This document shows positions 11,340 to 21,829 of a stretch of 64,000 nt of DNA, in pieces. Location: the NCBI GenBank assembly GCA_028583685.1, contig JAMXIF010001210.1, forward strand, positions 5,440,194-5,504,193. The letters run 5' to 3'. The position numbers were made by a program, and so were the translations under genes. The stretch comes from Petaurus breviceps papuanus. Taxonomy: Eukaryota; Chordata; Mammalia; Diprotodontia; Petauridae. The notes beneath the pieces were generated by a model, which was given only the letters and a program-made list of their open reading frames with translations, ran no database searches and was not told the DNA's origin. Positions within the stretch are counted from its first letter, which is position 1, and each line of letters starts with the position of its first letter.

Positions 11340-13170
11340 GGGTTGAAAGAGAACTTATTCACTCAGATGAAACCGAAAAAGTGGAACGACAGTCATGGTT
11401 TCAGACAAAATAGTTGTATAGAAAGAAGAAAGGCTGATAAAGCACTTCATCTTTAAATAATAAGATGATAATAATATTGAATTTGAATGTATGTATGCAT
11501 GTTGGTGTGAACCATAGGGCATAATAGCTAATCACTTAAAAGAAAACTCAACATTAGACTTAGATAAAAGCTCAGTATTTGTTAGGAACATCAATGCATC
11601 TCTTTTAGACTTGGACAAACATACAGGATGGACAAATCTACGAAAAAAAGTTAAGGATATAGACAGAATACTGAAAAAATATTATGGATTGTCTTTTGGC
11701 CATTTAAGGAGTAATCTACCTATATTTTAGTACTACATAGCATAATTATAAAAATTGTCCATTTGATATGTGGTGCAAAAAACCTCATAAATACAGAAAG
11801 GCAGAAATACCACAAGTATACTTTATGGACCATATCTTTAAAAAATTGTGCCCAATGGACTTAGAATTTAATTTAAACAAATTAACACCATACTAATAAT
11901 GACTGGGTCAAAGAAACAACACATATTTTTATTACAGAAAATGACATAATGATGGGAATTTTTAGAGGTTAAGTTAAAGTAGTACTTAAGGGAAAATTTA
12001 AACTCTAAACTTACATGAACAAAAGACAAAAAATAATTTATTGAGCACACAACTAAATCCCTAGAAAATCAACAAATTAAAAACCCTCAAATATGATCAA
12101 AAACAGAAATCCTGAAAATTAAATATAATCAAAGTAATTCCATATAATCAAAGTAATTCAAACATTTATTAGGTACCTGCTGTGTGCAGGGTACTATGTA
12201 ACACACTGAAGATAAAAATACTCCTGTGATGATCTAACTTTTCCAAAGAGAGCCTATTAAGATGATAAATAGTATTAAAAGCATATTTTAAAGACCAATA
12301 AAATATACAAACCATTAACCAATTTGACCCTCTAAGAGAGATAGATGAAAGATGAATTACCAAAAGAAAGAAAAAGGAGGAATTTAAAATGGAGAATAAA
12401 GAAAACAGAATAGAAACTATTATACCCAATTAGATGCCATTGAAACTGAAAGCAAATGAGATGGATGGATATTTACAAAAATACAATCTATTCTGATGAA
12501 CTGAATAGGCAATAGGAGATCTAAACAGCTTTGTCTCAGAAAAAGAAGTTAAGCTAGCTTTAAAGAAAAAAAAATCCTTAAAAGATAATATTAAATAATT
12601 ATGAAATAATTAACAGTATATTAGCTGTTTACAAAAATAGATTTGAAAAGCACCTTATGAAATGCCTTCCATGAGACAAATATGTAAAAGAGAAATGAAG
12701 CAGAGAAAAAAAGTTATAAACTCTATATCACTATTGAATATCCGCACAAAGAGATTTAATTACATTTTAGCAAAAAGTCTATAGTATTTTTAAAAAAAAC
12801 AAACACTTTTAAGAGGTTGTATTTATTTTTAAAATGCAGAGATGATTTTACAATAAGAAAACAATCTGGAAAATAAATATATTAACAAAAGTTCAAATGG
12901 TTATACAAATAAATGTAACAAACACTGACAAAATACAACAATCCTTTCTGTTAAAAACAAAACACTTTAAAAACAGAGGAATAAGCATACTTTTTCTTTA
13001 CATAAGAAACAGAGTTCTATCTAAAAGTTAAGAGCTAGCATTATTTTGAACAGAGAAATACTGGATGCTTCTGCAATACTAGTACGTTTAAAGCAACAAT
13101 ATTATTCCCATTATTATTTGATACAGGCCTAGTATTCCTGACTTTAGCATTAAGACAAAATGATCCAGTT
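11340..13170 (+). mobile_element. Old LINE-1 ORF2 fragment (endonuclease end to RT)
   Basis: A heavily decayed marsupial L1 ORF2 segment. Recognisable blocks in order are AATAATGACTGGGTCAAAGA (11894), AAAGTAGTACTTAAGGGAAA (11977), ACATGAACAAAAGACAAAAA, CAATAAAATATACAAACC (12296), ATGGATGGATATTTACAAAA (12461), TGTCTCAGAAAAAGAAGTTA (12532) and AGAGCTAGCATTATTTTGAA before the RT core (13030). No frame is open over any length. A short L2 end lies inside it at 12157-12230. Confidence 0.75.
12157..12230 (-). repeat. L2 3'-terminal fragment inside L1 ORF2
   Basis: AAACATTTATTAGGTACCTG through GTGTGCAGGGTACTATGTAA and GATAAAAATACT is the complement of the L2 end. It is preceded by a tandem 19-base repeat (ATAATCAAAGTAATTC twice, 12124-12159) and followed by resumed L1-like sequence. 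Thirty-four bases are shared exactly with 10208-10241. Confidence 0.65.
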
Positions 13171-13174
13171 CATT

Positions 13175-13420
13175 CAATTCTTCCCATGTTTCACTAAGTT
13201 CCTCATGTTCATTTCTAACTAGACAATATTTCATTACAATTATATAACCCTAGTTATTTTTAGCCATTCTCCAATTGATGGGCACCCTTTTTGTCTTAAG
13301 CATTTTAATATCAGACAGTGCTATTATGAATATTTTATTAGACAGCAGATCACCAGGCCTATTTTGTTAACCATGTACATAGGAATGTCCTACTAAACAG
13401 TAAAACACCTTCAAGTTTAA
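13175..13420 (-). mobile_element. LINE-1 3' fragment, antisense
   Basis: TAGCCATTCTCCAATTGATG followed by GGCACCC and later CTATTATGAATATTTTA is the complement of the L1 ORF2 C-terminal segment that reads sense at 18945-19000 (TATAGCAGCTC...CCATCAATTGGAGAATGGCT). It is diverged, and adjoins the plus-strand L1 fragment to its left. Confidence 0.7.
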
Positions 13421-14189
13421 CTATGTGTCCATTTTCTGTTACCTTATAATACAAAGAGTTTTTAGATTATAATATGTCCAGTGTTAACCTAGAATAATAT
13501 CTTGGCATAAGAGACATAAAATATACTTTTATTGAATTTAATTGAATGAAGTATTTAGAAAATTAAATATAAGAAAACTTTGTATATAATAAGGATCACG
13601 CAATCACAGCAAAAATGACCAGAATCTGAATAGGTTAATGTTTATTATATATAGCTAATATTCATTAAATAGCAGAAGTCTATTTATTAAATAGCAGTTT
13701 GAAATTTCAAAACAATAGTTTCCTTGAAGTTCAATTGTACTCAAGGAAGGGGAAGAAGATATTACAATAAACTCTACGCACCCTGCATACATGATTATAG
13801 AACCACTGGAAGAACTTCTATTTACTTATTTATATTATATATTTATAATATATAAATATATAATCATATTATATATTTATAAAGTGAAAAATCATGAACA
13901 CATCATTATATATGATACAATAAAAATTGTTTGTAGAAAAATAGTTCATACTACAATAAAAGTCATCAATAAAAAATATTAACAAAAGATACAAATCCAA
14001 TTAGGAGAGTAATAACATCCTAAATCCAGGTTAAAGAATATTGTTTTTGAAATAATTTTTTGAATGAGAACAATAATGAAATAACTATTTTATAATTAGC
14101 CAATATCAATTTTAGAGGATATTTATACATCAAAAAGCACATTTACAAATTAGAAACAGTATTGATCAAATTAGCAAGCAAAAAACCCC
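13421..14189. other. AT-rich unassigned DNA with an AT palindrome
   Basis: Mostly A/T. At about 13825-13882 runs of TATATTATATATTTATAA and its complement make an imperfect palindrome. The adjacent Ile/Tyr-rich 63-codon ORF is a product of this composition. Confidence 0.5.
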
Positions 14190-14700
14190 CAACTAATCAA
14201 CCACAATAAACTAAACAATCAACAATAAACCCTCAAATAAGCATTAAAGAAAAAAAATACCAAAAAAAAGAAATCAAATATATAAACAGTGGTAATTTTT
14301 GAAGAAAAAAAATCTATAAGCCATGAGCTAACTCACAAAAGTGAGGAAAATAAAAATGATCAATTTGTCAAAATAAAAAATAACAGTGTAAATTCACAAA
14401 GACAGAGGGGAAATAAAAAGAATCATTAGAAGCTGAAGCCAATATGCAAAATTATAATTCAGTAAATTTTTTTAAAGATTATTATCCACAAACTATAAAG
14501 TACTAAAATGACAAAATAAAAAATCAGAAACCTTATGCAATTCTATCTCAGAAAGAGAAATCGAGCAAATATAAATGAGCTATCAATTAAAAGGTACATT
14601 TAAAAAGTTACTTGTATGAAATGTTCAAAGAACAATTAATACCTATGCTATAAAAACGATAAATTCTAAAAAAATAAAACAATAAACAACACTACCAAAC
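14190..14700 (+). mobile_element. Old LINE-1 ORF2 fragment
   Basis: A second decayed copy of L1 ORF2 overlapping the region seen at 12250-12640. Blocks include AAAAATGATCAATTTGTCAA (14354), TAAATTCACAAAGACAGAG, GGGAAATAAAAAGAATCATT and CTATCTCAGAAAGAGAAATC (14543) followed by GAGCAAATA and GAGCTATCAA. There is no open frame. Confidence 0.65.
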
Positions 14701-14734
14701 TAATTTTATGGCCTTGTTTTACAAGCCAATCAGG

Positions 14735-15560
14735 TAACAGGAGTCACTTACTAAGCACTTACTAGGTACCAGATACTGTGCTAAGTCCTGGAAATAAAAA
14801 GAAAGGTAAAAACATGCAGTCCTTGTTGTCAAAGGCATTCTAAAGGAAAATATATGTGAAAACGATGTATGCATCAGATTAATTGTGAGCAATTTCAGAG
14901 AAAAGACACTAGCAGAGGGGTAGGAAATGACTTCTTCAAAACATAAGGATTTGAGCTAGATCTTGAAAGAAGCCAGGAAAGTCATTAGATAGAGGAAAAG
15001 AAAGAGAACATTGCAAGCTTTAATGACAATCATAGATGAGACTCCTCTTCCATGGAGAGCATTGTGTTTAAGAAAAAACAAGAAGGCAAGGGTCCCTGGA
15101 TTGTAAAATACAAGAAAGGAAGAAGATTGTAAAGGTAGTAAGGGGCCATTGTGAAGGGCTTTAAAAGTGAAACAGGTGATTTTATATTTGGTGCCAGAGA
15201 TAATAGGGAGTCATTGGAGTTTTTTAAGGGGTGGGGAGGGGAATTGTAAAGTACACGGAATAAAGAAGACCATAAAAGTAGGAAGAGGTCAGGGTGTAAA
15301 TGCCTTGAAAAGTCAAACAAAGGATTTTATATTTGGCTATGGAAGTGATAAATAGTCACTGGAGTTTTGTTTTGTTTTGTTTTTGAGAGAGGGATGTGAC
15401 CTCTATTTTGCAAAATCACTTTGACAATTGAGTTGAGGATGACTTGGAGAGGAGTGAGATCTGGATCAAGGAAGTAAACCAGGAGAATACTGGAATAGTC
15501 CAAACCAGTAAAGGGATAAAGCAGATAAAGAAAAATAAAGTAGCAGAAATGTAGCAAAGA
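14735..15560 (-). mobile_element. LINE-2 (L2) 3' portion with internal duplication, antisense
   Basis: The plus strand begins at the L2 3' terminus in complement (AAGCACTTACTAGGTACCAG then ATACTGTGCTAAGTCCTGG) and continues through GGCATTCTAAAGG, TTGAGCTAGATCTTGAAAG and GTGAAGGGCTTTAAAAGTG. The block GATTTTATATTTGG occurs twice, at 15178-15191 and 15323-15336, each followed by an AGTCA(T/C)TGGAGTTTT block, so about 145 bases of L2 appear tandemly duplicated in this copy. Confidence 0.8.
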
Positions 15561-15869
15561 TCAAGCAAAATATTTAAAAGTTTTATTATGAAAAAGATGA
15601 ATTTATGTCAAGGGTAAAAAATTAGGAAAGCATTTAGCATAATGACTTATGTAAATAAAACTACATCATTACATCAAAGGCAAATACTTTGATTATAATA
15701 GTCATTTGTGTTAAAACTCTAAAAAGTGAAGTTTTGGAAAAGAATCTTCAATATACTATATAAACATATTCATGTGCATGCATTATTGTGTATATACAGA
15801 AAGATACAAATATAGATATATACACATACATATATGTGTATGCAAGTATGTGTGTGTATTTATCATTAT
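15561..15869. other. AT-rich stretch with TATG-type low complexity
   Basis: Probably continues the degraded L1 on its right, but block matches are weak. Positions 15765-15865 are TATACA/TATGTG alternations. Confidence 0.4.
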
Positions 15870-16375
15870 TTTTGAGGGAGAAATATTGAACATTTTCCAA
15901 GTAAGCTCAGACGTAAATAAAGCACACTCATCTTTCCTACCATTATTAAACAAAATACTAGAAATATTAGCTAGAAATGAGAATAAAAAGAAATTAAGAG
16001 TGAACTTCAGGAAAGATTAAAAAAAAAATCCTATCTACTCATTATATATGGTGATTTTACTTAGATTGCCCCCAGTGAATTGATGAAAAAAAACCCAACT
16101 AATTGAAACAATTGATTGCTTCAGCAAAGTGTCAGAATCCAAAAAAAGCACAGACCATCAGCATTTCTGTACTATGCTGACAAATAAAATTCAGTTCCAG
16201 AAAGAGAAAATCTATAAAAAAATATGATCTATAAAAACAATAAAACATTTGGTGGTTAATGTGTGAAGAAAGAATCAGAACTTACATGGTTACAACTACA
16301 AAACACTTTATAAAAAATAAAGGTCTTTTCTATTTGAAATAACAGTAATTAGTCAAGTTTAAGCACTGATGATAT
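15870..16375 (+). mobile_element. Old LINE-1 ORF2 fragment (RT domain region)
   Basis: Blocks of the marsupial L1 reverse transcriptase region are legible: CTACCATTATTAAACAAAAT then ACTAGAAATATTAGC (15938-15972), a GGTGATTTTACTTAGATTG block where the FADD motif lies in intact copies, GACCATCAGCATTTCTGTAC (16151) and TGGTTACAACTACAAAACAC (16287). All frames are broken. It may belong with the fragment at 14190-14700, with an L2 piece between them. Confidence 0.75.
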
Positions 16376-16384
16376 AATTAATAT

Positions 16385-17295
16385 GACTGATAACACCCAA
16401 ATTAAGGTTGGTATTCCCTGTGGTAATCTCCACCTGGACATCCCTCTAAATTTTGCTATATCTATTCTCTGAGCTACTCAGGTCTATGATCTCAGAGTTA
16501 CCTTTGACTCCTCCTTCTTGTTCCATATCCAAATGGTGGATCTTATCAATTCTTTCTCCACAAAAATCTCTTGCATCCATCCCCTTCTCATAGGGTCGCA
16601 GTAGTTCTGACTATCCTCATTTCTTACCTGGACTATTGTAATGGTTTCCTAATTGGACTCTGGTGCCATTCTGTCTCCTCTCCAGCCCATCTTTCACACA
16701 GCTCCAAAATAACCTCCTTAATGCATATCTTACTGTGCCATTTCCTTGCTCAAGAAACATCAATTGCCTTATTGCCATAATGAGAAAACACAAATTGTTT
16801 TGCATTTTAAATCCTTCACAGTTTAGTGGTGGCTAGGTGGCGCAGTGAATAGAGCACCAGCCCTGAAGTCAGGAGGACCTGAGTTCAAATCCGGCCTTAG
16901 ACATTTGACATACTTACTAGCTGTGTGACTTTGGGCAAGTCACTTAACCCCAACTGCCCTCCAAAAAAAAAGCAAAAAAAAAATCCTTTACAGTTTGCTT
17001 GAGTGTATCCAGGTATATTGCATATTATTCCTCTTCATGAAGTTAACATATCCTCTCTCTTCTTAGAATCTTTAGTTTCTTTCATTGTTCAGCCCATTCC
17101 CTTAGATGTCACTTTGTCCTCAAATTATCATGCCCTTACCTATGCATTTGCTCATCTCCCTACTAGAATTCAAATTCATTAAAAATAAAGATTTTTTTCC
17201 CCATTTTGTCTTTGCATCTCCAGCACCTTTCACAGTTCCTTGCATTGCCTAAACAACACATAATAAATGTTCACTAAATTGGACTGTAGTCTACT
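16385..17295 (+). mobile_element. LINE-2 (L2) 3' portion, split by a SINE
   Basis: L2 blocks in order: CACCTGGACATCCCTCTAAA (16430), TTACCTGGACTATTGTAATGG (16624), CCTCCTTAATGCATATCTT, then, beyond the SINE at 16825-16980, AAATTATCATGCCCTTACC, CCAGCACCTTTCACAGTTCC and ACACATAATAAATGTTCACT at the 3' end. Reading across the SINE restores a continuous L2. No open frame remains. Confidence 0.85.
16825..16980 (+). mobile_element. WSINE1-like CORE-SINE with TSD
   Basis: Full-length copy: GTGGTGGCTAGGTGGCGCAG start, GAGTTCAAATCCGGCC box B, GTCACTTAACCCCAACTGCC and a CCAAAAAAAAAGC A-rich tail. The 16-bp duplication AAATCCTT(C/T)ACAGTTT at 16809-16824 and 16981-16996 has one mismatch. It interrupts an L2 copy, so it is younger than that copy. 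It has few changes compared with other copies here. Confidence 0.95.
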
Positions 17296-17462
17296 ACAAC
17301 TAGTCTGAGATGGTCATTTGTTTCTCAGAGGGCAACACATTGGGAACTTGATCAGCTACACAGTCCACCTTTCTACCCTTCCTGTCCCTCCATGGGTACA
17401 CAGGCCAGTGACATACAGAAAACTAGATATTCTCTTGACCACTGCCCAAGACAATGGTTGAA
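17296..17462. other. Unassigned stretch
   Basis: Short interval between L2 and a foldback element. Nothing is recognised. Confidence 0.4.
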
Positions 17463-17623
17463 CAGGGGTAGGGAACCTACCACCTCATATGGCCCTCTAG
17501 GTCCTCAAATGCTGCCCTCTGACTGAATCCAAAATTCACAGAACAAATCCCCTCAGTCCAAAGGCCAAACCTAAGGACCTAAAAGTCCACATGGTATATG
17601 ATGCCACAGGCTCCCCATCTCTG
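17463..17623. mobile_element. Foldback hAT-like MITE, copy A
   Basis: Terminal inverted repeats CAGGGGTAGGGAACC and (complement of the right end) CAGAGATGGGGAGCC. Inside, TATGGCCCTCTAGGTCCTCA on the left arm pairs with AGGACCTAAAAGTCCACATG on the right arm. It is the same family as 25236-25438 and 62693-62806 but lacks part of the arms. There is no coding capacity, so it is non-autonomous. The CAGGG-type ends suggest the hAT superfamily. Confidence 0.8.
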
Positions 17624-17714
17624 GCTGAGGAGACAATACTGGTTGCCAGACGTTGCAGGGGATAGAATTACCGGGCAGAATGGGCATAATAGAAGCACCG
17701 ATTTTTCAGGATTT
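17624..17714. other. Unassigned stretch
   Basis: Interval between the foldback element and a MIR tail. Nothing is recognised. Confidence 0.4.
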
Positions 17715-17805
17715 TGTGACGATCAAATGATTAAATCTGTATAAAACACTTTGAGGAAATTAAAACCCTATATAAAGTTAGTTATCATCCTCATTATTGT
17801 CCATC
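17715..17805 (+). repeat. MIR/THER-type SINE 3' end
   Basis: TTTTGTGACGATCAAATGAT, then AAACACTTTGAGGAAATTAA and TATAAAGTTAGTTATCATCC match the right part of a MIR/THER-type SINE (TTGTGAGGATCAAATGAG...GCACTTTGCAAA...TATAAATGTTAG). It is followed by a CTC/CTT-rich run. Confidence 0.7.
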
Positions 17806-18404
17806 ATCTTCACCGTCCTTCTCCTCCTCCTCGTTGTCAATCTGATATGAGATCATTAGAACTATAGAGGTTTCACTTGGCAAGTGACCTCTCACTGAAA
17901 CTGGTCGGTAGATAGGAAAACAAAAAGAAAAATGGGCAGATCTGGCCACAGTAGTAGACCACTGCCAAGGAGATAGCTATCTCTGCTGTGGGTGTGGCTG
18001 TACCTACAGGGTATGGCTATTGACATGCTCCATAGCTACATCCAGGATCATAGGAATACAGCTGGCTTGGCTTTTCCACAGATGTGGCAGCTTCAAGTTG
18101 TCAATTTGTTAAGGATAGTCTCCTACATAATTGTTGCTAATATAATCAGATTGACATATCTAATTTGAAAAGAGAGAAATCATCAACAATGTTCTTAGGC
18201 ATTATTAGATCAAATAAATAAGTAAGTCTATGAAAGATCAATTGGAGCTTTTAACATGTTTGCTGAATCTGTGCTTAATTAATACCTGTTAAATATTCAA
18301 ATCAATTCTAATTAGCCAAATTTATTAATGTTAGTTTTCCTGGGCCTAGTGAAATTTCTAATTTCGGTATTTGAAGTGCAAAGTATTTGTTGTTGTTGTT
18401 ATTT
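17806..18404. other. Unassigned DNA with a dense homeodomain-word stretch
   Basis: No repeat is recognised. Between about 18120 and 18340 the sequence has high complexity yet is rich in TAAT-core words (GCTTAATTAATACCTG, TCTAATTAGCCAAATTTATT), the look of some conserved non-coding elements. That is an impression, not a proof of function. Confidence 0.35.
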
Positions 18405-18600
18405 TAATCCTTACTCCAGAAGGCAACAAGATACAATGGAAAGAACATTGGTTTGAATCAGAGGTCCCAGGTTCAAATTGTGACCCTGGGCAAGTTACTT
18501 ATCCTCCCTGGGCCTTACTTTCCTCATCTGAAAAAGGAAAAATTCAACTACATGACCCCTAAAGTGATTTCCATTTCTAGATCTAGGATCTAGGGTGGAC
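18405..18600 (+). repeat. MIR SINE
   Basis: Near-complete MIR: ATACAATGGAAAGAACATTGG, GAGGTCCCAGGTTCAAATTG (box B), GACCCTGGGCAAGTTACTTA, CCTTACTTTCCTCATCTGA and a trailing CCTAAAGTGATTTCC block. Diverged from consensus but clear. Confidence 0.85.
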
Positions 18601-18812
18601 TACAAAGAAAAAATAAGCTGTATTAGCTGGGTGAAGGAAAGCTTCTACACAATGTCCTCACAGTTGTTCAAAAGGAAAATTTAAAAAGGAAAAAAAAACC
18701 AAACAAACCATAATATTGTACTCCTTGAAAATGAGCAGGGCCCCTTCTGGACACTTTTATTTTTCAGGAAAATCTTTCTCCCAACAAAATAAATAACACA
18801 GAGTTTTAATAA
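18601..18812. other. Unassigned stretch
   Basis: Between a MIR and an L1 3' end; includes an A-rich AAAAAAAACC run. Nothing else is recognised. Confidence 0.4.
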
Positions 18813-19545
18813 ATGGAACTAAGACTTTGGGTCATTAAAATTCTATCTAGATTTGACCCAGCAATGCCACTTCTAGGGTTGTATCCCAAAGAAATCATAG
18901 AAGTGGAAGACCCATATGTACAAGAATATTTATAGCAGCTCTTTTTGTGGTGGCAAAGAATTGGAAATTAAGGGGATGTCCATCAATTGGAGAATGGCTG
19001 AACAAGTTGTGGTATATGCATGTAATGGAATGTATTGTGCTATAAGAAATGAGGAGCAGATGGACTTCATATTTACCTGGAAAAGCTTATATGAACTGAA
19101 GCTGAGTGAGAAGAGCAGAACCAGGAAAAATCTGTACACAATTACAGACACAATGTATGTGTGATGACCAACTTTGACAGACTGGACTCTTCTCAGCTCC
19201 CAAATGACTCATGATGGAAGGAGATGTCTACATACAGAGAAAGAACTAGAAAGAACAGAGTTTGAATGCAGATCGAAGCAAACTACCTGCTCTCTTTCTT
19301 TTGCTTGTTTGGTTTTGTTTCCTCTTTCCCATTGTTCATTCCATCTGATACAATCCTTCATCATAACCTGACTAATGTCTAATGTGAAAGTATTTGCAGA
19401 TCCTATACTTGATTATATGCTGCCATGGGGGCAGGAGGGGGAGAAATTTTTGAAACTCAGGAATTGTCAACTGAATCTTGTAAACTAAAAGTAAACAAAC
19501 AAATTAATAAATATCCAAAAAAGAAAAGAAAGAAAATGCCAAAAA
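18813..19545 (+). mobile_element. LINE-1 3' end (ORF2 C-terminus plus 3' UTR)
   Basis: A 5'-truncated marsupial L1. The start encodes the L1 ORF2 C-terminal region: TTTGACCCAGCAATGCCACT corresponds to the DPA(I/M)PLLG block, then TATTTATAGCAGCTCTTTTT, CAATTGGAGAATGGCTGAAC (W/NG region) and GGAATGTATTGTGCTATAAG. It continues with the 3' UTR blocks GAGCAGAACCAGGAAAAATC and AGAGAAAGAACTAGAAAGAA, and ends with an A-rich tail at 19490-19550. Frames are broken, for example after LIAALF-like sequence. Confidence 0.85.
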
Positions 19546-19565
19546 AAAAAAGAATTAATCTCCTA

Positions 19566-19795
19566 AATAAGATATACAGGCACTGTGGCATAGAGATACA
19601 TCTTGCCCTATTGGAAAGTTGGAGGGGGGATGGGGTAGGATATAAGAGAGAGCAGATTAGGGGAGGGGGTATTCAGTGTGATTGCTGTTTTGGGGTGGTG
19701 GGTAGGGGAAAGGTGGGGAGAAAATTTGTAACTCAAAATCTTGTGGAAATGAATGATGTAAACTAAAAATAAACATAAAATTTAATTTAAAAAAA
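19566..19795 (+). mobile_element. HAL1-like 3' tail, 5'-truncated, with TSD
   Basis: Starts near GATATACAGGCACTGTGGCA and ends GTAACTCAAAATCTTGTGG, AAATGAATGATGTAAACT and an A-rich tail. This matches the 3' end of the half-L1 at 49311-52112 (read on the minus strand). A 15-bp exact duplication AGAATTAATCTCCTA lies at 19551-19565 and 19796-19810, preceded on both sides by an A run. Short and recently inserted compared with its host element. Confidence 0.85.
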
Positions 19796-20560
19796 AGAAT
19801 TAATCTCCTAGAAAGGGAGAGATAGAATAGGGTAAATTATCTCACATAAAAGAGGAAAGAAAAAGCTATTACAATGGAGGAGAAGAGCAGGGAGGTGAAA
19901 AGGAATGAGTCAACTTTACTCTCATTGGATTTGGCTTAAGGACGGAATAATATACACACTCAAGTGGATTTCTTACCCTACAGGAAAGTGGGGGGGGAGG
20001 GGATAAGAGGGAGGGATGATGAAAGGGAGGACAGATTGGGAGAAGGAGTAGTCAGAAGCAAACACTTTTGAAAAGGGATAGGGTCAAAGGAAAAAACAGA
20101 ATAAATGGGGGTGGGATGGGATGAAGGGAAATATTATCTTTTACAACATGACGACTATGGAGATGTTCACATAATTACACATGTATAATCTATATTGAAT
20201 TGCTTGTCTTCCCGGTGGGTGTGGGTAAGGAGGGAAGAAGGGAGAGAATCTGGAACTCAAAGTTTTAAAAACAAATATTAAAAAATTATTGTTTCATGCA
20301 ACCAGGAAATCAGATATACAGGCAACAGGGTATAGAAATCCATATTGCCTTACAAGAAAGTAAGGGGTAAGGGGGTAAATGGAAGGATGAGGGGGATGTA
20401 TGAGAGGACAGACTGGGGGAAAAGTAATCAGTATGCTTGCCATCTTGCGGTAGGGATAGGGGAGTGATGGGGAGAAAATTTGGAATTCGAAATCCTGTAG
20501 AAATGAAAGTTGAAAACTAAAAATAAATTCTGAAGAAAATTTAAAAAAATATACCTAGAG
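19796..20560 (+). mobile_element. HAL1-like 3' UTR and tail (host of the nested copy)
   Basis: Colinear with the 3' half of the minus-strand half-L1: GATAGAATAGGGTAAATTAT, GGATTTGGCTTAAGGACGGA, GGAAAGTGGGGGGGGAGGGG, AACACTTTTGAAAAGGGATAG, GCTTGTCTTCCCGGTGGG, then GATATACAGGCAACAGGG and TTGGAATTCGAAATCCTGTAG plus tail. It lacks ORF1, so it is a 5'-truncated copy. The short tail at 19566-19795 sits at its left end. Confidence 0.8.
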
Positions 20561-21525
20561 ATGTGGATTTATTTGCACTGTAGTTTTTTCCAAAATTTTA
20601 AATTATTTTTACCTTTAAAAAATTCTTTATTGGAAAACCTCATGAAATTAATTTTGAAAAATTCAGCAGGAGTCATATCTCTAAGGAAATAGTTTCAGGG
20701 AATGTCAAGCTAATGTGGTATCAGGATTAGAAAAAAAAAAACCTTTGTCTTTGTTGAAGGACACAGAAAGCTCAAATTAAAGGTAAAAGTCCACTTCAGT
20801 GAGTTCTAATAATGAGAAAAAGCAATTCAGAGCTCAGAGCAAATAGACTGTAAAGCTCAACAATGCTTTCTCTCTATTTTGTCCCACAACCAATTACCCC
20901 CTCCCACCATCTTAGTTGGAAATCCTAGTGCCCCAAACTCCAAAAATTGTCTTACATTGTTTGGTATTGATTTTATTGCATGCTTAAGGGTGGCTGTTAT
21001 TTAGTCGAGAAAAAAGCTGCCTGTTTATGTTGGTAACATAGCCTTTTCTGAGGTTTCTGAATAGATTTTTCACTTATATTTTCTTTCTCATATTGCAATG
21101 TCAATATGTGTTTTCACTTTATTTTTCTATAATTCTGGATAAGACATAAAAAGTCACTTTAGAGAAAATATCAAAAGATCAGAAATGTTTTATATTTCAA
21201 CTCCAAAGGGATCAATATAACAAAGCAAAAAAAAAATTTAAAAACAGAAAAAGTAAACTAGTCTGTTGAATAATGAGTTATTTGTATAGAAGTCATAAAA
21301 TATACTAGGGATTTCAATTTGACATCAAAATTGGGAACAAAGTATAGATTTTCACAAATTGTCATAGAATGCTATCTGATATTTCACGCAAAAAGTTTCT
21401 TTGTAGTCAAGTTGTGATTTTGCCCATTTTCCTGTTTCAACCCTTCCACGTGTTGAAAAAGTGTGATCCTGAGACAGCAAAATCATTGTTTCTCATTCAT
21501 GGATAGTATTCATCTCACTTTAGAA
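20561..21525. other. Unassigned DNA
   Basis: About 1 kb, AT-rich, with A-runs near 20730 and 21230. No gene, splice-bounded ORF or repeat family is recognised. Confidence 0.5.
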
Positions 21526-21680
21526 AAGCGCTGAACTGAGAGTTAGGAGACCTAGGCCATATAGCCCTGGCTCTGTTAATAACATACTTTTAATAAGTTG
21601 TGTGACATGGAATAACTCACCTGATCTCTTTCAATTACTTTAGAATTTTGATTGTGAACAATAGCAAGATAAGGAATAGT
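21526..21680 (+). repeat. MIR SINE fragment
   Basis: AGAAAAGCGCTGAACTGAGAG, TTAGGAGACCTAGGCC, CCTGGCTCTGTTAATAAC and AAGTTGTGTGACATGG follow the order of a MIR head and core. The 3' part fades out. Confidence 0.65.
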
Positions 21681-21829
21681 ATTGCTTATTGAAGTGGAGG
21701 GGTCAATGCCAATGCACTATGGAGAGAATTCTAAAATCCTCAACTGATATTTTCTTCTGTTTTCTTTACCAAAATCAATAAACTTTAACCTAGGAAAATT
21801 GGTCGACAAGGAATTGGAAGCTCAAATAG

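Noticed and set aside
16825-16980. tRNA-like box A/box B sequences suggesting a tRNA gene
   Set aside because: These are the tRNA-derived heads of SINEs; no cloverleaf or full-length tRNA is present.
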